Shown here one piece after another: positions 23,788 through 31,827 of a stretch of 64,000 nucleotides of DNA (position 1 is its first letter; each line of letters begins with the position of its first letter). This DNA is from DAOUAT01 sp964551735 (GTDB lineage: Bacteria; Chloroflexota; Anaerolineae; CG2-30-64-16). The DNA lies in the NCBI GenBank assembly GCA_964551735.1, contig CAZKEF010000005.1:1-64000 (forward strand). The letters are read 5' to 3'. The position numbers and the translations under genes were made by a program. The notes beneath the pieces are model-generated. The model saw nothing but the letters and a program-made list of their open reading frames with translations, was not told the DNA's origin and did no database searches.

Positions 23788-23834
23788 AAGTCTGCTGCGT
23801 ATGCCGATTTCGCCACCGCCCCAGAACTGGCTCG

Positions 23835-23864
23835 ATTATAGCACTGCGTCCGTGCGGTTGTCAA
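23835..23864 (-). promoter_or_regulatory. Promoter of tRNA-Leu
   Basis: Perfect TTGACA, 18 bp, perfect TATAAT on the minus strand, 12 bp before the tRNA 5' end. It probably also drives the SRPBCC-PDZ-DinB gene. Confidence 0.9.
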
Positions 23865-23967
23865 AGCGGGACAAAGGTTGCCAGGTCCGGCAAAACCATT
23901 ATATATCCACAGAAACGCTTAGAGAACACCCTGGTTGGCGGTTGGGTATGTGAGTCAATTCGGTGAG

Positions 23968-23996
23968 TTGCACATGCCGCGTAACGATGCTACACT
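23968..23996 (+). promoter_or_regulatory. Promoter of the thymidylate-kinase-like pair
   Basis: TTGCAC, 17 bp, TACACT; an extra TATAAT lies at 24004-24009. Confidence 0.5.
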
Positions 23997-24027
23997 CACT
24001 TCGTATAATCTTCTTACAAGGAGCGCC

Positions 24028-24798
24028 ATGGCAACCCTACCTGACAGCACATCCCTGCCGGGCAAACTGTTCATCGTCGAGGGCATTGACGGCTCGGGCA
24101 AGAGTACGCAGCTCGACCTGCTGCACAAGTGGCTGGTGAGCGAGGGTCATCTGGTGGTGTTCACCGAGTGGAACTCGTCGCCGCTGGTGCGCCGTACGAC
24201 ATCGCGCGGCAAAAAGGAGCAGTTGCTCACGCCTCTCACCTTCAGCCTGCTCCACGCGGCTGACCTGGCCGACCGGATGGAGCGCCAGGTGATTCCCGCG
24301 CTGAAAGCGGGCGCCATCGTACTGGCCGACCGGTACATCTACACCGCGTTCGCGCGCGATGGGGCGCGGGGCATCGGCGCGAAGTGGGTGCGCAAGCTGT
24401 ACAACTTCGCAGTACGGCCCACGGTGGCGTTTTATTTTCAGGTGCCGTTGGATGAGGCGTTGAAACGCATCTTGGTCGGCCGGCCCGCGTTGAAGTGGTA
24501 CGAGGCGGGCATGGACCTGGGCCTCAGCCCCGATCCGTACGAGTGTTTTCGCCTGTTCCAGAAGCGCATCCTGAGCCAGTATCAAAGCATGGTTGACGAG
24601 TTCGGGCTGACGGTGATCGATGCCATGCAGCCATTGGTACACCAGCAGCAGCAGGTGCGCGCGCTGGTCTCGCCCCACTTGCGCGGGCTGCCCAAGGTGC
24701 ACTTGCTGCCGTGGCGTGAGGTGTTGGCGAAAGAGGGCCTGTACGGCCGCTATCTGCAACTGGGCCAGGTTGATCCGGCCGCTAGGAGCGAGCTATGA
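24028..24798 (+). CDS. Thymidylate-kinase-like protein (copy 1)
   Basis: 256 residues. P-loop EGIDGSGKST near residue 20, the DRY motif (LADRYIYTAFARDGAR), and LADRMERQVIPAL identify the Tmk-like NMP kinase fold. It is about 45 residues longer than a standard dTMP kinase and has a C-terminal extension (LPKVHLLPWREVLAKEGLYGRYL). AGGAG precedes the ATG. The stop overlaps the start of a paralogue (ATGA), so the two proteins are probably made together. The neighbouring polyphosphate genes raise the chance of a role outside dTTP synthesis. Confidence 0.85.
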   Translation: MATLPDSTSLPGKLFIVEGIDGSGKSTQLDLLHKWLVSEGHLVVFTEWNSSPLVRRTTSRGKKEQLLTPLTFSLLHAADLADRMERQVIPALKAGAIVLADRYIYTAFARDGARGIGAKWVRKLYNFAVRPTVAFYFQVPLDEALKRILVGRPALKWYEAGMDLGLSPDPYECFRLFQKRILSQYQSMVDEFGLTVIDAMQPLVHQQQQVRALVSPHLRGLPKVHLLPWREVLAKEGLYGRYLQLGQVDPAARSEL

Positions 24799-25502
24799 CG
24801 CGCATCCGCTATTACGGGGCCGGCAGCATCCCCGGCTTCGAGGCCAGCGAGCTGCCCGGCCGCCTGATCGTGTTGGAAGGCACCGATGGCGTGGGTCGTT
24901 CCACGCAGGTGGCCCTGCTGCATGAATGGTTGGAGGCGAACGGCTACGCGGTCACCCAGACCGGGCTCGCGGGGTCAGCACTGGTGGCGCCAGGCTTGCG
25001 CCGCGCTAAGCAGGGCCACACGCTGGGTGACATCACCCTGAACCTGTTCTATGCTACTGATTTCGCCGACCGGCTGGAAAGGGAGATCATCCCGGCGTTG
25101 CGGGCCGGTTTCGTCTGCTTGACTGACCGCTACATCTATTCGGTGATCGCGCGAGCGCTGGTGCGGGGGATGGACAACGATTGGCTGCGGGATCTGTTCG
25201 GCTTCGCCATCGTGCCCGACGCGGTGTTTTATCTGGAGGCGGACCTCGAGCTCCTGGTGCCGCGCGTCCTGACCGGCGAGGGGTTCGACTATTGGGAGTC
25301 GGGAATGGATGTGTTACGCGGGGATGACATCTACGTCAACTGGCGCGAGTATCAAACCCGGCTGCTGGCCCAGTTCCGGCAGATCAGCAAGGAGTACAAC
25401 TTCATACGGGTTGATGCCAACCGCTCGGCGCACGAGGTTTTCACCGACCTGCGCAAGCAGGTGTTGCCCCTGGTGAAAGGGATGCGGCCGCAGAAGATGT
25501 GA
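24795..25502 (+). CDS. Thymidylate-kinase-like protein (copy 2, altered P-loop)
   Basis: 235 residues, paralogous to the preceding gene (LTDRYIYSVIARALVRGMD, ADRLEREIIPALRAGF). The P-loop reads EGTDGVGRST: the invariant Lys that binds ATP phosphates is Arg. This may abolish or change catalysis, so a hetero-oligomer with copy 1 is plausible. A 4-bp overlap gives coupled translation. A convergent hairpin at 25514-25546 ends the unit. Confidence 0.83.
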   Translation: MTRIRYYGAGSIPGFEASELPGRLIVLEGTDGVGRSTQVALLHEWLEANGYAVTQTGLAGSALVAPGLRRAKQGHTLGDITLNLFYATDFADRLEREIIPALRAGFVCLTDRYIYSVIARALVRGMDNDWLRDLFGFAIVPDAVFYLEADLELLVPRVLTGEGFDYWESGMDVLRGDDIYVNWREYQTRLLAQFRQISKEYNFIRVDANRSAHEVFTDLRKQVLPLVKGMRPQKM

Positions 25503-25513
25503 AATCTGCAAGA

Positions 25514-25546
25514 GAAACCCGGTTTCCGCAAGAAACCGGGCTTCTT
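25514..25546. terminator. Bidirectional terminator
   Basis: CCCGGTTTC/GAAACCGGG stem around CGCAA between convergent genes, flanked by AGAGAAA and CTTCTT. Confidence 0.75.
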
Positions 25547-25555
25547 GATCCAGTG

Positions 25556-26566
25556 CTAATACACATCCGGCACAAACGTCTGGTCGGTGATGGGCGGCCG
25601 CACGTAGCCGCCGTCGGGCTGGCGCGGGGGCAGGCTGATCGGCTCCGGCGTCAGGTCTTCGTAGGGGATCATGCTCAGCAGGTGCCGGATGACGTTGAGC
25701 CGGGCGCGCTTCTTGTCGTCCGCGTTCACCACGTACCACGGCGCCTGTTTGAGATCGGTGGATGCAAACATGGCGTCCTTGGCCTTGGAGTATTCCACCC
25801 ACTTGGTGCGCGATTGCAGATCCATCGGGCTGAGCTTCCAGCGCTTGGTCGGGTCATTAAGCCGTGCCTGGAACCGGCGTTCCTGTTCTTCGTCGCTGAC
25901 GGAGAACCAGTATTTGATCAAAATGATGCCTGACCGGGAGAGCATCCGCTCGAACTCCGGGCACGAACGCAGGAACTCCCGATACTCATCCTCGGTGCAA
26001 AAGCCCATGACACGCTCGACGCCGGCGCGGTTATACCAGCTACGGTCGAACAGCACCATCTCACCGGCTGAAGGTAGATGCTGCACGTAACGCTGGAAAT
26101 ACCACTGGGTTTTTTCTTTTTCGGTAGGCACACCCAGGGCAACTACGCGCGCATAGCGAGGATTGAGCGGCGCCATGATGGTCTTGATGCAACCGCCCTT
26201 ACCGGCGGCATCCCGGCCCTCGAAGATGATGACTACCTTAAGCCCCTGGGCCTTGACCCACTCTTCGAGCTTGACCAACTCAACATTCAGCTTGGCGAGC
26301 TCCTTTTCATAGGCCTCGGTCGTCATCTTCTTGCGCTTTGCCGGCTTCTCTTCTGGTGGCGGAACGCTTTCGGCCGTTGGTTTCTCAGGCTTGGCTGCCG
26401 CTTTCTCGGCCTTGGCTGCCGCTTTTGCCTGCGCCTTCTCAGCTTTGGCCGCTTCAGCCTTGAGCTTCTTGGCCTTCGGTTCTTTGTTCTTGGGCGGCTT
26501 CACCTCTTCCGCCACGGGCGTTGCGCCCTCCTGTTCCGCGTGTTCTTTGCTGTCTTTGTTGGACAT
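25556..26566 (-). CDS. ppk2: Polyphosphate kinase 2 family protein
   Basis: 336 residues. The catalytic core (about 95-330) has Walker A GRDAAGKGG, the lid segment RYVQHLPSAGE, and FDRSWYNRAGVERVMGF, all PPK2 hallmarks. The family transfers phosphate between polyphosphate and nucleoside di- or monophosphates. The first 90 residues are a Lys/Ala/Pro/Glu-rich low-complexity tail, possibly binding polyphosphate or nucleic acid. ATG 26566 has a perfect AAGGAGG. It follows the CYTH-CHAD gene on the same strand 97 bp away, likely one operon. Confidence 0.95.
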   Translation of the reverse strand: MSNKDSKEHAEQEGATPVAEEVKPPKNKEPKAKKLKAEAAKAEKAQAKAAAKAEKAAAKPEKPTAESVPPPEEKPAKRKKMTTEAYEKELAKLNVELVKLEEWVKAQGLKVVIIFEGRDAAGKGGCIKTIMAPLNPRYARVVALGVPTEKEKTQWYFQRYVQHLPSAGEMVLFDRSWYNRAGVERVMGFCTEDEYREFLRSCPEFERMLSRSGIILIKYWFSVSDEEQERRFQARLNDPTKRWKLSPMDLQSRTKWVEYSKAKDAMFASTDLKQAPWYVVNADDKKRARLNVIRHLLSMIPYEDLTPEPISLPPRQPDGGYVRPPITDQTFVPDVY

Positions 26567-26663
26567 GGCTTCCTCCTTGCAGAGCAGTGAATCAGGTACT
26601 GGGAGAGAGTTGAATGCTGAGCGTCCGCGTTTGTGCCTCATGCACACGGACGATTTGTACATC

Positions 26664-29363
26664 TCATAACGCAGCGACTGCCAACGCCAATGCGCGCCGG
26701 AAGTCATACCCTACCAATTCGGCCCAGGGGGCCGGGAACAGCCCCAAGAGGTCCTGTTGGGTTGCCTGTTGTGCGGCCAGGTAACCGGCGACGCCGGCCA
26801 ACACTTCCTCGGGCAGCCCTTTCTTGCGTTTTTTCCGCTGTTCCTCCAGGAAGCCTGCGATCAGGTCCTCGGCCACGTGTGCATCTTGCAGCGCGCCGAG
26901 CAGGTCTTGCATGGCGGTGACCTGTTTGATGATCTCCGGCGCTTCGCGCCCCAGCACATCCCGGAAAAACTCCAGCGCATACCGCAGGCGTTTGCAGTCA
27001 ATGCGCAGCATGTGATAGGTGGGCAGCGGCGCGCCGTCAATGATGGTCTCGTACGCCCGCACGACCTCGTAGCGGGTCAGGATCAGCCGCGGGGCGACAT
27101 GGCGCACCTGGTGGGGCAGCGGCTCGCCGATGGGCACGGGCTGTGCGCCCGCGCCCGGTGTGGTGAGGAAAACCTGAAACGCAGTGACGAAGTCACGGTA
27201 AGCCGGGCTGTCCAGATGGGCCAGCATCTCGCGGCGCGCAACCTCCCGCCGCGCGCGCCAGTCGGCCAGGAGCGGCGCGAGCACTTCAGTGGCCCCTTCC
27301 TCCAATGTCGACTGGTAGGCCTCGGCCTTCTCCATCAGCACATCCAGGTCGCGCACTGTGCCCAGCGCACGGCCGACCCGGCGCAGACCCTTGTTGAAAG
27401 GGGCCAGCACGGCCGGATCAAAGTAATCCGCGAAGATGCTGTAGGCCGCGCGCATACGCCGGGTGGCGACGCGCATATCGTGCAACGCTTCGATGTCCTG
27501 GCCCAACCTTGTGCCCGCCTCGTTGGCCAGCATACGCAGGAAGTGGGTGTACATGGCTTTGCGGCCGGCCTCGCTCATCGGCTCATCAGCCTGGATGGGC
27601 GGCACGACGATCTCTGGCGGCGGCGACGGGGCCTCCGTCCCGTCGCCTTGCGCTGGTTCTGCTGGGGCCGGCGGCGTGATCGCAGTGAACGCCAACGTCT
27701 GCTTGACGAGCTGTTGCCACCAATCCGCGCGGTCGGCCGCCTGGCGCGCGTCCACGTCGGCAGCCGGGCCGGTCAATACCAGGTCGCAGCGCGCTGAGTC
27801 CGCACCTTCGGCGGAGGTAATCAACGAGGCCTGGGTGCGTGAAAGATCCAGCGCCTGGGCCACGCGCAGCAGAGCGGCCAGCGGCTGGATATGTTCCCGC
27901 TGTTTGGCCTCCAACGCGGCCAGGGCCGGCTCTTTGTCGGGCTTAGGTTTGCGGCGTTGTAGTGCCACCAAACAAGCAAGCACCAGCCGATCACCGGTGC
28001 TTACGCCGTGCAGCGGCTGCGCCAGGATCAGATCGCGGCCGGCGCGTTCTGGGTGTGCGGGGTCTTGCGTCGCGCCGATTGTACACAACAGCGCAGCCTG
28101 CTGGAGCAACTTGCGCCGCTTGCGCGGTAGACGGTGCGCGGCCCTCAGCAAGTCGAACAGCGCGACAGCCTGCTGGCTGACGAAGCGCGCATGGGCCATG
28201 TCCACGCCCTGTTCCCGGCAGAATTCGACGACGGTGGGCAACGCATGGGCCCGTTTGAGCGGGGGCGAGACGGCCGGCAGGGGCGGTGTTTCTGCCGCCG
28301 GCGGTGGGGGTGCTGGCGGCTCAGCTTGGCCCTGGACGGCCGACCCTGCACGACGTGACCGGCGTGCCGGCGTTTTTCGGGCCGCGCGCACAGGCTGCTC
28401 ATGGTCGGGAGTCACGACTTCCGCCGTATGGCGACGCGCCGGGCGACCGGGGCCCCTCAGGGATGCTACGCGCTCGTGACGACCAACGTTTTCCTTTTCG
28501 GCAGCGTCAGTAGCGCCAGGGGCACCTTGCGCGAAGATCTCTGTGCGCCTGGCCCGGAAGGCCCGCACCCAGAACCGCACGCGGCCATCAGAGAGGCCGG
28601 TGCTCGCGACGATCTCGCGCGTGGGCAGACCATCGGCCCAGCCGAGTATCACGGCCGCGCGGCGCGCCAACTCGGGGTCGGGGCCGGCGGCGTAGGCCGC
28701 CAATGCATCACGTTCAGCGTCGGAGAGGCTTGTCTCAGCCACCGCGCCGCGGCCCTGCAGTGTCTCCAAGGCTCGCTCGAATTTGGAGCGCGGCTCCGGC
28801 GTCAGGTTGTAAATGGTGCGCAGCTCCTGGACAACCGTGGCCAGGTCTGTCTCAGTCCCCTCCGGTTTGAGTTCCACTTCCAGTTCGTAATACAGCGCGG
28901 GTCGCCGGCCCACCGTAGCCCGCACCGCATCCAGGCTCAGTTCCGCCACCCTGCGCGCCTCATCCATCACGTCGGCACGTGAGCGGTGTTGTTCCAGGTC
29001 GAACAGCGGCTGTAGAGGCATGCCGCCGGTCAGTTTCTGCGCCAGGTCACGGGCCGACGACGCAGGCCAGACGGCCACTTCGGGTGTCCAGGCCACCAGT
29101 TGAACTTCCTGCTCGTCCCGGTGATGAACCGCGCCCCGCGCGCCGCCCAGCCCCTTCAACGTCGCCAGCACCAATGCGCCCTCCGTGCGCAGCCGGCAAG
29201 TGTACCCTGCGGCCAATAACCGGCTGTCGGCAGTATCGAAGTAACGATCGGTGATGTGCACAGCGGCGGTGGGGATGAGGGTGAATCCGGCAAGGGCACG
29301 CAGGCGCAACAAATCCCGATACGTCTGGCGGTTGGGGAGGGCGAATTTGGCTTCGATTTCCAT
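26664..29363 (-). CDS. CYTH - HTH - HD-like - CHAD multidomain polyphosphate protein
   Basis: 899 residues. CYTH domain (about 1-205: MEIEAKFALP, YFDTADSRLLAAGYTCRLR) binds triphosphates. A helix-turn-helix follows at about 225-270 (RAAVILGWADGLPTREIVA), then a Pro/Arg linker, then about 365-570 resembling the C-terminal HD domain of Ppx/GppA exopolyphosphatases (VALFDLLRAAHRL, LAALLRVAQALD) but with the HD pair lost (LCTIG). The CHAD domain (about 620-890: ALHDMRVATRRMRAAYSIFADYF, LRIDCKRLRYALEFF) binds polyphosphate. ATG 29363 has GGAG upstream. Together with PPK2 it suggests polyphosphate sensing or turnover, perhaps with DNA binding. Confidence 0.87.
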   Translation of the reverse strand: MEIEAKFALPNRQTYRDLLRLRALAGFTLIPTAAVHITDRYFDTADSRLLAAGYTCRLRTEGALVLATLKGLGGARGAVHHRDEQEVQLVAWTPEVAVWPASSARDLAQKLTGGMPLQPLFDLEQHRSRADVMDEARRVAELSLDAVRATVGRRPALYYELEVELKPEGTETDLATVVQELRTIYNLTPEPRSKFERALETLQGRGAVAETSLSDAERDALAAYAAGPDPELARRAAVILGWADGLPTREIVASTGLSDGRVRFWVRAFRARRTEIFAQGAPGATDAAEKENVGRHERVASLRGPGRPARRHTAEVVTPDHEQPVRAARKTPARRSRRAGSAVQGQAEPPAPPPPAAETPPLPAVSPPLKRAHALPTVVEFCREQGVDMAHARFVSQQAVALFDLLRAAHRLPRKRRKLLQQAALLCTIGATQDPAHPERAGRDLILAQPLHGVSTGDRLVLACLVALQRRKPKPDKEPALAALEAKQREHIQPLAALLRVAQALDLSRTQASLITSAEGADSARCDLVLTGPAADVDARQAADRADWWQQLVKQTLAFTAITPPAPAEPAQGDGTEAPSPPPEIVVPPIQADEPMSEAGRKAMYTHFLRMLANEAGTRLGQDIEALHDMRVATRRMRAAYSIFADYFDPAVLAPFNKGLRRVGRALGTVRDLDVLMEKAEAYQSTLEEGATEVLAPLLADWRARREVARREMLAHLDSPAYRDFVTAFQVFLTTPGAGAQPVPIGEPLPHQVRHVAPRLILTRYEVVRAYETIIDGAPLPTYHMLRIDCKRLRYALEFFRDVLGREAPEIIKQVTAMQDLLGALQDAHVAEDLIAGFLEEQRKKRKKGLPEEVLAGVAGYLAAQQATQQDLLGLFPAPWAELVGYDFRRALALAVAAL

Positions 29364-29415
29364 GAACAACTCCGTGTTTGGACGCGGAGGGGATACCGTA
29401 TGGCAACTGGGGAAA

Positions 29416-29444
29416 AGTATAACACAACGTCCGATCTGGGACAA
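29416..29444 (-). promoter_or_regulatory. Promoter of the CYTH-CHAD/ppk2 operon
   Basis: TTGTCC, 17 bp, TATACT on the minus strand, about 50 bp before ATG 29363. Confidence 0.65.
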
Positions 29445-29484
29445 ACCCCCGTGTGCCGAGAACGCGTAATCGTTCATCACGAAT

Positions 29485-29513
29485 TTGACATTTCGAATCG
29501 GGTGTGTTATCCT
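29485..29513 (+). promoter_or_regulatory. Promoter of the GntR regulator
   Basis: Perfect TTGACA, 17 bp, TATCCT. The predicted start (about 29520) lies in the palindromic operator. Confidence 0.7.
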
Positions 29514-29515
29514 GT

Positions 29516-29545
29516 GATTAGATATCAGATATCCGATATCTAATC
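29516..29545. promoter_or_regulatory. Palindromic operator, probable GntR binding site
   Basis: Perfect 11-bp arms GATTAGATATC/GATATCTAATC around 8 bp, with a third GATATC-like core in the middle. It overlaps the predicted transcription start and sits 33 bp before the regulator gene, so autoregulation is likely. Confidence 0.75.
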
Positions 29546-29577
29546 ATTCATGTATCAGACAACCGACGGAGAGGGCA

Positions 29578-30327
29578 ATGGATAAGCTGGCGCGCGGTCC
29601 GGTGCTCAACCGGGTCATCCAGGACCGCATCAAGCAATACATCACCGATAACCGCCTGGGGTCGGGTGATCTGCTACCGCCCGAGGGCCAGCTCGCAGCG
29701 GACCTGGGCGTCAGCAGAGGCTCTGTGCGCGAGGCAGTCAAAGCGCTGGAGTCGTTGGGCATCGTCGAGGTGCGCCACGGTGATGGCGTGCGCGTCCGGG
29801 CCTTCAATTTCGACTCGGTATTCGATCTGTTGTCCTACGGATTGGTGTTTGACCCGGTCAAGGCGGCGGAGATCTTGCAGATCCGCGTCTGGCTGGAAGT
29901 GGCGGCGCTGGCCGACGCGATCAACCAGATCAGTGATGCGGAGCTGGGTCAAATGGCGGCTTTGCTCGACCGCTGGGAAGCAAAGGCGGCGCGTAACGAA
30001 GATACCTCTGCGGATGATCGGGCTTTTCATCGCTTGCTCTATCGTCCGTTGGGCAACGAATCGCTGAGCGGACTGATTGATATCTTCTGGGTCATATACC
30101 ACTCACTTCCCGTCCAGAGCATCGGGATCGATCATCAACCGCTGACGACCTTGAAGGCGCATCGCGAGCTGCTGGACGCCATCCGGGCCCGTGATGTGGT
30201 CCTGGCCACACAACGCATGCGCGACCATTTCCGCAAGCTGGAGGCTCGCATGGCGCGCGCGGTGCAGCTCAGCCAGGTTGGCCTCGCCGGGCAGGGCGTT
30301 GAACTGCGGACATCCGGGCAAAACTGA
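29578..30327 (+). CDS. GntR family regulator, FadR subfamily
   Basis: 249 residues. An N-terminal winged helix (LPPEGQLAADLGVSRGSVREAVKALESLGIVEVRHG) and a C-terminal FCD helical domain (LEVAALADAINQIS, DRAFHRLLYR, HRELLDAIRARD) that normally binds a carboxylate or sugar acid. It heads the amino-sugar gene set, so its ligand may be sialic acid or a derivative. AGGGCA precedes the ATG. The palindrome upstream suggests it represses itself. Confidence 0.93.
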   Translation: MDKLARGPVLNRVIQDRIKQYITDNRLGSGDLLPPEGQLAADLGVSRGSVREAVKALESLGIVEVRHGDGVRVRAFNFDSVFDLLSYGLVFDPVKAAEILQIRVWLEVAALADAINQISDAELGQMAALLDRWEAKAARNEDTSADDRAFHRLLYRPLGNESLSGLIDIFWVIYHSLPVQSIGIDHQPLTTLKAHRELLDAIRARDVVLATQRMRDHFRKLEARMARAVQLSQVGLAGQGVELRTSGQN

Positions 30328-30344
30328 ACCCAAGGGAGCACGTT

Positions 30345-30540
30345 ATGGCGCATTTGCTCGAAGTCAAGGATCTGGTGACCCGCTTCTATTCGGACGGCGC
30401 GACCATCCACGCGGTCAACGGCATTTCGTACACGCTGGACGAGGGCGAATCCCTGGCGATCGTCGGGGAGAGCGGGTCAGGCAAGTCGGTGGGTGTCATG
30501 TCGGTGCTGGGCCTCATTCGCTACCCGCCCGGCCGGGTGG
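30345..30540 (+). pseudogene. Truncated peptide/sugar ABC transporter ATPase (dppD-like 5' end)
   Basis: Starts normally with a ribosome site (AAGGGAG) and encodes the first about 65 residues of a DppD/OppD ATPase, including Walker A GESGSGKSV, then joins abruptly to a permease sequence and stops. Walker B, the signature motif and the C-terminal domain are absent. Confidence 0.85.
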
Positions 30541-30694
30541 CAATATGCTGCGCGACGCCCAGAGCCTGAACATCCTGGAAGGGATGCCCTGGATGTGGCT
30601 GCCGCCCGGCCTGATGATCGGCCTGGCGGTGCTCAGCATCAATTTCATCGGTGACGGCCTGCGCGACGCGCTGGACCCGCGGTCCATATTGTAA
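30541..30694 (+). pseudogene. Remnant of an ABC transporter permease (dppC-like 3' end)
   Basis: Encodes only the last about 50 residues of a DppC permease (MLRDAQSLNILEGMPWMWLP, LSINFIGDGLRDALDPR) in a different frame from the ATPase stub. The join is explained by a deletion that removed the genes between dppD and the end of dppC, or by an assembly error. Confidence 0.85.
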
Positions 30695-30696
30695 AG

Positions 30697-30754
30697 CTAA
30701 GGTTGAGGTCGGGCGTTCATCTCAACCTTAACCTCAATTTTAACCTCAACCTGA
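30697..30754. repeat. Degenerate short-period repeat (TTAACCTCAACC type)
   Basis: TAAGGTTGAGGT followed by repeated CTCAACCTTAACCTCAA; can fold back on itself. The same words occur, translated, in the parC tail near 42508-42545. Confidence 0.7.
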
Positions 30755-30767
30755 GTCGGAGGCATTT

Positions 30768-31655
30768 GTGCGTACATTTCACGGTTTCATGCCGGCGCTT
30801 ATCACGCCGTATACCGAGAACGACGAGATCAATGTTACGGTCTTGCGCGAGCTGGTGGACTACCACCTTGGCAAAGGGGTCAGCGGCTTTTACGTGTGCG
30901 GGAGCACCGGCGAGGGCGCGTTCCAGACGGTCGCGGAGCGGATCCTGGTGACCGAGACCGTGTTGGCCCAGGCGGCCGGCCGCGTGCCGGTGATCGTCCA
31001 CGTGGGCGCGGCGGTAATCAACGATGCCGTGCGGCTGGCGCAGCACGCGCAGGCGGCCGGCGCGGCCGGGTTCAGCAGCATCCTGCCGCCCGTGACGTAC
31101 GATCTGCGCGGGGTGGCACCCTTCTTCGAGCGGATCGCGGCCGCGGCGCCGGAGCTGCCGTTCCTGCCCTACCTGTACGGCTTCTCCCGCGACGCGGTGG
31201 CGTTGATGCGCGACCTGGCGCACATCCCCAACCTGGCCGGCACCAAGTACACCGGGCCGAACATGTACGAGATGAGCCAGATCGTCCGCTTCCGGCCCGA
31301 AGGCTGGACCGTCTTCTCCGGGATGGATGAGCAGGCGGCGCTGGGATTGATGTACGGCGCGGCCGGTCTGATCGGCTCGACCCTCAACTTCATGCCCGGC
31401 GTCTATCGGGAGATTATCACCAGCATCCAGGGCGGTGACCACGCGCGCGCGCTGGCGCTGCAGCGCCGGGCCAACCGTATCACCGAGCTGATGATCAGCC
31501 ACGGGTTTGTTGGCGCGTTTCGCGAGGGGATGCGGGTGCTGGGCTTCGACTGCGGCCGGCCGCGCCTGCCCAACCTGCCGCTGCCCGAGGATAAGCGCAC
31601 CGCGCTGCATGCCGGTTTCGCGGAGTTCGGGTTCGCGGAGCTGGCCGCACTGTGA
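30768..31655 (+). CDS. DapA/NanA family aldolase, probable N-acetylneuraminate lyase
   Basis: 295 residues, a TIM-barrel Schiff-base aldolase. It has CGSTGEGAFQT near residue 45 (typical of NanA/DapA), the Tyr of PFLPYLYGF, and the Schiff-base Lys in LAGTKYTGPNM (about 163). With the neighbouring epimerase, NagA and SIS genes, cleavage of sialic acid to N-acetylmannosamine and pyruvate is the best guess; other keto-acid aldolases remain possible. The GTG start has GGAGG. Confidence 0.85.
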   Translation: MRTFHGFMPALITPYTENDEINVTVLRELVDYHLGKGVSGFYVCGSTGEGAFQTVAERILVTETVLAQAAGRVPVIVHVGAAVINDAVRLAQHAQAAGAAGFSSILPPVTYDLRGVAPFFERIAAAAPELPFLPYLYGFSRDAVALMRDLAHIPNLAGTKYTGPNMYEMSQIVRFRPEGWTVFSGMDEQAALGLMYGAAGLIGSTLNFMPGVYREIITSIQGGDHARALALQRRANRITELMISHGFVGAFREGMRVLGFDCGRPRLPNLPLPEDKRTALHAGFAEFGFAELAAL

Positions 31656-31671
31656 GTTGAAAGTGGGACTC

Positions 31672-31795
31672 GGACGAGCGCGGATGAAGGCGGATGATCT
31701 CAGTCCTGTCCGCGTCGTCCGCGTCCTGTTTTCGTGTTAGTGGCCAAGCCTACTTGATGTTTGATGTAAGTGACCGGCCGAAGGCTCGACTCCAG
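31672..31795. repeat. Degenerate repeat and half copy of family B
   Basis: GGACGAGCGCGGATGAAGG opposed by TCCGCGTCGTCCGCGTCC (31672-31740), then a half copy of family B (GTGACCGGCCGAAGGCTCGA, 31769-31790). Confidence 0.6.
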
Positions 31796-31827
31796 CGTTT
31801 TTCGATCCAACTTTCGTGAGCATAGCA

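Larger units (their letters stand above)
23377..23822 (-). tRNA. tRNA-Leu (UAA) interrupted by a group I intron
   Basis: Exon 1 is 23788-23822 and exon 2 is 23377-23425, giving an 84-nt mature tRNA. Acceptor GGGGCGG/CCGCCCT (one G-U), D arm TGGCGAAATCGG, anticodon stem GCAGA/TCTGC with loop CTTAAAA (anticodon UAA), long variable arm GGTC-GTGA-GACC, T arm GGGTTCGAGTCCC, discriminator A. The intron splits the anticodon after U34, the same position as in cyanobacterial and plastid tRNA-Leu(UAA). CCA is not encoded. Confidence 0.93.

Noticed and set aside
30191..30694. 167-residue gene across the GntR end and permease remnant
   Set aside because: The first part is an out-of-frame shadow of the GntR gene; only the final about 50 codons are real permease sequence.
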